DNA of 64,000 nucleotides from Arctopsyche grandis (taxonomy: Eukaryota > Arthropoda > Insecta > Trichoptera > Hydropsychidae). The position numbers and the translations under genes are program-made. Below, in pieces: positions 61,101 through 64,000 of the stretch; the stretch's first letter is position 1, and every line of letters begins with the position of its first letter. Location: NCBI RefSeq assembly GCF_051622035.1, contig NC_135366.1, positions 687,001 through 751,000 of the forward strand, in the 5' to 3' direction. The notes under the pieces are model-generated. The model searched no databases. It saw only the letters and a list, made by a program, of their open reading frames with translations, and had not been told where the DNA came from.

Positions 61101-64000
61101 TGCATTTATAATCATCATGCTCATTAAGGTTTAGGTGACACAGTCTTGGACAATGGTGTCCACATTTCAAAAGCTTATTGCACTGATTTTGGCAGCCCCC
61201 TTCAACGACTTTGCTAAAATCTGCGAGAGATTCCACCTGAAAAAATTACATTAATATGATCAGAAACTAGAATATTTTGGACCGTAAATTAAAGACTTAT
61301 TTCCAAAATTTAATGGTGAGTTTAAAAATTTGTAAGGGGATGTGTAGTATTTATGTATATTGTCATCATTAAATTTTGCTGTTTGAAACTGCTGTCAAGG
61401 AAATTTAAAAAGAAAAACCTTCGTTATGAAGTTATGATTTTGACACTGCAATGGAATTGACGGCCCTATGGATTCATGCTGTATTAATTTACGGCAAATT
61501 TTCTTCCATAACTCACTGGCATTGATGAGATTATTCATATTTCCTATGAGGTAAAATCCTAAAAACAAACATGTGATAATTATATTATATATTTTTAGTA
61601 CATTAACTACACAGTATACATACAGTAGCACAACCAGGGGGAGAGGGTGTGTTTAAGAGTGCATTTTTACGCCTATTAATGTGAGCAAAATATTTATTCC
61701 CGATAGTAAAAAAATTAATTATAAAAACAAATATAAATATAAATTACTTAATAGATTGTAATTTAAATATTAAAATTGATAAACACAAGTTGTGGCAATG
61801 CATTTATAATATTTTTGATAATTCTATTGCTTTTCTACTTTTTTTTCAAAATCTGGTTGCACCTATGATAACATGATTATCGAATACCTTCTTTAGCTCT
61901 AGATAGAGCAACACATACGCGATTAGGAATATTCAGGAAACCAACTTTGTTATCAGTATTGCTTCTGACCAAAGTTAGCAATATTATTTTGCATTCTTCC
62001 CCTTGATAGTTATCCAATATGCATATGCGAACGTCTTTTATTGCATCCATCTTCTTTTTTAGCTGAAAATGGTCAGATATACAAAATAGATCTTGATAAG
62101 AATTGCGCTCGGTTTCAGGGAATTGTGTTTTAACTATGTAATGTGATTTATGTATGTTTGTTTATAATTATTTGCCAGTTTTTCAAAGCGGGTCTGTTTT
62201 ATCTTTTAATAAAATATGACTTTTTTATAAAATATGGTAATTTTTTTTCATACCTCTTTAAGATAGAACATTTGACCGGAATAAGCGCTCAAAATAGTTA
62301 TATCTTCACCGTTATATCCTTGCTGAATTAAATAGTTTGCTAATAGCACAATGAATTGGGCTTCGTGTGCATTTGAGTGACTGGAAATCTCGGCTTCCTG
62401 AAAATGAGCATACCAGTAATTAAGGAAATGTAATGAGATATGGAGTATTTGCTCCAGTGAATGACCGAGTCAAATATGTATGTACATGTATTAAGAACAC
62501 CATTTATTCTGATGAGACACTTTCAATGCAAACAGAAAATACGAAAAATATTGCTATATTTAACCTAATATAATCGCTTGATTGTAATATGTTTTTGAGC
62601 TCTTTTTCCTATTATGCTGTAGATTAACATTAGAATAATATAATACTATGATTACTAACCAAATTAAATTAAATTGTAAAATAGAAAATGATCAGTAGAT
62701 CAGTGGCTATTAAAATAGATATAAGATGTATTGTGAACATAATTTCGTAATAATAAAAAGCATTTAAAAATCAAAAATATATAATACCTTCGCTTCTGGA
62801 AATTCATGTGCAACAAAGAATAAATTCTTTGCAACCCCCAAAACATTGGGATAGTCGTAAACAGATGAATGATTCTCCAACTTGGGATATATGGCTGGTG
62901 TGATCAAACTGGCTATTTCAGGTCGCATCCTATGCTGCACCCCCAACTGACAGAAATTAGTACCGTTTTTAAATGTACGTTCGAAGAGAGATATTTCTAG
63001 ATGGAATTTGCGGCCCAGCTGATATGAGGCGGTTGTAGGTCGCAACTGCTGATGATCACCTAAATGTTAGAAAAAGGATAAAGAAACAATTCGATGGTAT
63101 ATGAGTCATAGGTAACGTTTCTCAAAACTTTAATAAATAATCTTCCAATTAAAGTGAGTGTTAAAATCTACATTCAGAAATGTCTGATCGCAAATTTCAT
63201 ACATATACAAATCAAATGCCAAAAATATGTCACATGTTTTAATTATTTTATATCTCAATTAGGTTGACACGTCTTCAGTATATCTGAAGAAAGGTTTCCA
63301 AAAAGGAGCCATCCTCCAGTATAAGGAAGATAAAATATTGGTAGGGTGACCCGGAAGTAAATGGAGAAAGCAGAGCAGATTCCAGCAACAAAAGGAAGAA
63401 TAAATAAGAAGATAGAATATGTTTGATTTAATTGACATTTTAAAACATTTGTGTACACTAAATAGGGGTGGGGAATCTCATGAGTCGAAGTACGATTCCC
63501 CAAACTCGAACGCTATCAAGGTTTTTAGTTAATTTGAATAAAATAAGTCCTGCTTCGTTGATATTGCATAAAATCAAACTGTTCCTCTAAGAAAGTATAT
63601 GGAGTTTTTGACTGTTATTAATACTGTATACCAAGCAAATAACAAGCAAAGTTTAATTGTTTTTTTTTTTTTTGTATTAATATTTGAAATGTATTATTAT
63701 ATGTGAGTATGTATATGTACTTAGATATATCACTAATAAGAAAACTATAACACGATTACAATTATTTCAACCTAAAAACTGCTCTTCATATCACTTTTGT
63801 GTTCTACATATTGTATATTATGTACATCTTACCAAGCATGATGACGTGTTTACAATTTTCGTTCAAGTTTACGACAATATGTGATTCAAGGACTTCAGCC
63901 GCCTCTTCAATCACAACTAAAAACAATTAAAAATGCATTAACGATTATGAAATCAATAGCATTGTTTAAGTATATCGAAGTATCAACCTATCGACGGAGA
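55146..64000 (-). CDS. ZNFX1: ZNFX1-like paralogue (gene B), 3' part, cut by window edge
   Basis: The exons seen are 64000-63988 (partial), 63916-63833, 63059-62788, 62397-62254, 62062-61888, 61558-61419, 61236-61085, 60478-60301, 60234-60109, 60034-59933, 59853-59695, 59616-59388, 58170-58008, 57929-57818, 57416-57199, 57093-56804 and 55918-55146. They correspond to exons 12-28 of gene A, all phases agree, and the frame is open to the stop at 55146-55148. It encodes helicase motifs EEAAEVLE, DHQQLRP, VQHRMRP, NYQGEECK and VALSRAKEG, the NF-X1-type fingers, and the C-terminal RZ-type finger. Exons 13-27 match gene A exactly in length. The last exon is 18 nt longer. The protein is clearly diverged (roughly 60-75% identical in the parts I compared) except the last 70-odd residues, which are nearly identical. 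The N-terminal half lies outside the window. The likely role is the same as gene A: an RNA helicase with zinc fingers. Confidence 0.92.
56060..56690. mobile_element. Non-autonomous hAT-like element in gene B
   Basis: It lies in the last intron of gene B, which is 885 bp long where gene A has 83 bp. It starts TAGGGGCACGAAAAACC and, read from the other end, starts TAGGGTTTCCAAGCCGAC. The flanking octamers are CGTCGAAT (56052-56059) and CGTAGAAC (56691-56698), 6 of 8 equal, as expected for an aged hAT target duplication. The interior holds AAAAAGCCGGTTTTCGG-type words in both orientations, so it could fold back on itself. There is no coding frame. Confidence 0.65.
57648..57679. repeat. Perfect 32-bp palindrome
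   Basis: The half-site CATTCAAGAAAATTAA at 57648-57663 is followed directly by its exact reverse complement. It lies in a 401-bp intron of gene B that is only 74 bp in gene A. It may be the centre of a decayed fold-back insertion: the ACCAGTACTGG-like word near 57480 and CCTGGTTTTA near 57731 may be its outer parts. Confidence 0.8.
58473..58939 (+). mobile_element. hAT-like element with transposase remnant
   Basis: It starts CAGGGGTTCCCAACCCTGTG and, from the other end, starts CAGGGGTTCCCAGCC, the classic end of many hAT elements. The flanking octamers are CTCGAGTG (58465-58472) and CTTTAGTG (58940-58947), 6 of 8 equal. The interior plus strand reads LQEQFGKRFQQF followed by EPMLSF, resembling the ZBED5/Buster-type hAT transposase, with stops further on. 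It is 467 bp long, internally deleted and dead. It lies in the 1.2-kb intron of gene B that corresponds to an 80-bp intron in gene A. Confidence 0.8.
60479..61084. other. Intron of gene B, nothing recognised
   Basis: A 606-bp intron where gene A has 75 bp (5345-5419). Possible stop-rich coding-like stretches on the plus strand (60700-60850) did not resolve to a known family. Confidence 0.4.
62592..62777 (+). mobile_element. Solo 3' tail of the jockey-like LINE
   Basis: About 185 bp matching the last part of the jockey-like element (compare 1407-1588), from TTTTTGAGCTCTTTTTCC to GCATTTAAAAATCAAAAA, with a few substitutions. It lies in a 390-bp intron of gene B that is 74 bp in gene A. It is an extreme 5' truncation by incomplete reverse transcription. 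Confidence 0.85.
63060..63832. other. Intron of gene B, nothing recognised
   Basis: A 773-bp intron; the matching intron of gene A is 254 bp (12151-12404). It contains a small inverted pair GGGGAATC/GATTCCCC near 63471-63500 and a T13 run near 63660-63672, but no element I can name. Confidence 0.4.

Noticed and set aside
1-64000. CRISPR arrays, operons, ribosome binding sites, prophage
   Set aside because: The window is eukaryotic: spliced genes with GT-AG introns and eukaryotic retrotransposons. No regular short repeats with unique spacers were seen.

Overview
The window is AT-rich nuclear DNA from an animal, most likely an insect. Support for this: genes with many short GT-AG introns (often 70-80 bp), jockey-like and RTE-like non-LTR retrotransposons, a piggyBac-like element, hAT-like elements, and frequent short words such as TACATATGTA. 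I cannot name the species or order from sequence alone.

Layout. The window is built from a 26,417-bp direct tandem repeat: copy 1 is 1-26417, copy 2 is 26418-52834, and a partial third copy starts at 52835. It stays identical to the others up to 54969 and then passes, inside a gene, into a diverged paralogous locus that runs off the right edge. I found one substitution between copies 1 and 2 (T at 14009, C at 40426). Feature spacing is constant, so no net indel is visible.

Each full copy carries one large minus-strand gene that I could reconstruct as 28 exons with every splice phase compatible (ATG at 21660, stop at 2314 in copy 1; 6,243 nt, 2,080 codons plus stop). It is a ZNFX1 homologue: a low-complexity N-terminus, an armadillo-like region, an SF1 (UPF1-like) helicase core, a long series of NF-X1-type zinc fingers, and a C-terminal RZ-type zinc finger. 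The partial gene at 55146-64000 is a second ZNFX1 paralogue ('B'). Its exons 13-27 have exactly the same lengths as those of the repeated gene ('A') although the proteins have diverged. Only its last exon differs, by 18 nt. The 3' part of that last exon and the DNA downstream of it are nearly identical to A, so the junction looks like a recombination or conversion point between paralogues.

Most of the remaining sequence is transposon-derived. A jockey-like LINE lies downstream of each gene. A 5.5-kb intron holds an RTE-like remnant cut by a 4.36-kb piggyBac-like element with TTAA ends. Another intron holds an RTE-like fragment between GAATATTCGAAT inverted ends. About 3.3 kb upstream of the gene is bounded by inverted repeats. 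Gene B has its own different insertions: two hAT-like elements, a LINE tail and a perfect palindrome.

How the genes relate: the locus is an array of at least three head-to-tail ZNFX1 genes. ZNFX1 proteins are known as RNA-binding helicases in antiviral sensing (mammals) and small-RNA inheritance (C. elegans), so the array could raise the dose and diversity of an RNA-defence factor. An assembly duplication must be excluded first.
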